5,417 nt of DNA from Ruminococcaceae bacterium UBA1213 (GTDB taxonomy: Bacteria > Bacillota > Clostridia > Oscillospirales > Acutalibacteraceae), in assembly GCA_002309275.1 (NCBI GenBank), contig DBXL01000142.1, positions 1 to 5,417 of the forward strand. The letters are read 5' to 3'. Under the pieces are notes generated by a model. That model did not search any database, was not told the origin of the DNA, and saw only the letters and a program-made list of their open reading frames with translations. The position numbers and the translations under genes were made by a program. Shown piece by piece: positions 5,271 to 5,417 of this stretch. Position 1 is the stretch's first letter. Every line of letters starts with the position of its first letter.

Positions 5271-5417
5271 TTATTCTTCAACCTTTTTCTTGGAAGCGAC
5301 AACTGCTGCACCAAGAGCAAGAGCTGCAACTGTAGCTACTGCGATAGGCATTGTAGCGTCACCGGTCTTTACAGGAGTTGTTGTGCTGCCGCCAGTTGTA
5401 CCACCAGTTGTACCGCC
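5271..5417 (-). CDS. C-terminal end of a surface protein with TGD tail (partial)
   Basis: An open reading frame enters from the right edge on the minus strand and ends with TAA at 5273-5271; 48 codons are visible and the start lies outside. The piece reads as a Gly-Thr linker (GGTTGGTTGG), then PVKTGDATMP, a hydrophobic Ala/Val helix, ALGAAVVASKKK and a final VEE. The order linker, TGD, helix, Lys cluster matches the 239-residue protein, where the corresponding stretch is ALGTALVASK. It is therefore probably another wall- or membrane-anchored surface protein; its ectodomain is not in the window. The final EE after the Lys cluster is unusual for such a tail. Codons such as GCA, GTA, GCT and CTT resemble those of the 239-residue gene. 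The in-frame translation and the downstream terminator both support a real gene. Confidence 0.85.
   Translation of the reverse strand, partial: GGTTGGTTGGSTTTPVKTGDATMPIAVATVAALALGAAVVASKKKVEE
5382..5417 (-). repeat. 12-nt tandem repeat in the Gly-Thr linker of the partial gene
   Basis: Read on the minus strand, GG[CT]GGTACAACT occurs at 5417-5406 and 5405-5394, with a divergent third unit at 5393-5382. It encodes Gly-Gly-Thr-Thr units and probably continues beyond the window. The unit length and GGNGG start match the linker repeat at 3543-3572. Confidence 0.75.

Overview
The window looks like chromosomal DNA of a low-to-moderate GC Gram-positive anaerobe, most likely a Ruminococcus-type member of the Clostridia (Oscillospiraceae). 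The clues are AT-rich spacers, strong AGGAGG-type ribosome binding sites, sigma-A promoters, U-tailed terminators, a DUF1540 protein, a TraB/GumN lipoprotein, and surface proteins ending in a TGD-type sorting-like tail (TGD, hydrophobic helix, Lys-rich end). The genus is inferred; no rRNA or other marker is present. No tRNA, rRNA, insertion sequence or CRISPR array was found.

Left part (2-1519, minus strand): prmA (ribosomal protein L11 methyltransferase) is followed after 21 nt by an unrecognised protein with four membrane segments and an acidic tail. Both are probably read from one promoter at about 1556-1584.

Middle part (1651-2720, plus strand): a promoter divergent from prmA's drives a Nudix hydrolase of the Ap4A-hydrolase type with an unusual Cys-rich N-terminal domain. 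Its best start is GTG at 1723. A heptanucleotide repeat tract touches its stop codon. A 57-residue, Cys-rich DUF1540 protein follows, closed by a textbook terminator.

Right part (2739-5417): a cell-surface cluster. Two tandem promoters with an identical 11-nt -35 block drive a 239-residue secreted protein with a C-terminal sorting-like tail. Behind its strong terminator, with no visible new promoter, come a 70-residue mini-protein (signal peptide, about 9 residues, TGD tail) and, after another hairpin, a TraB/GumN-family lipoprotein. A long palindrome of seven-base repeats and a terminator then separate this cluster from a convergent gene whose last 48 codons enter from the right edge; it also ends in a TGD tail. 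All four proteins are predicted to be exported to the envelope. The layout suggests one highly expressed surface protein with weaker downstream expression of its neighbours, but a shared function is only a hypothesis.
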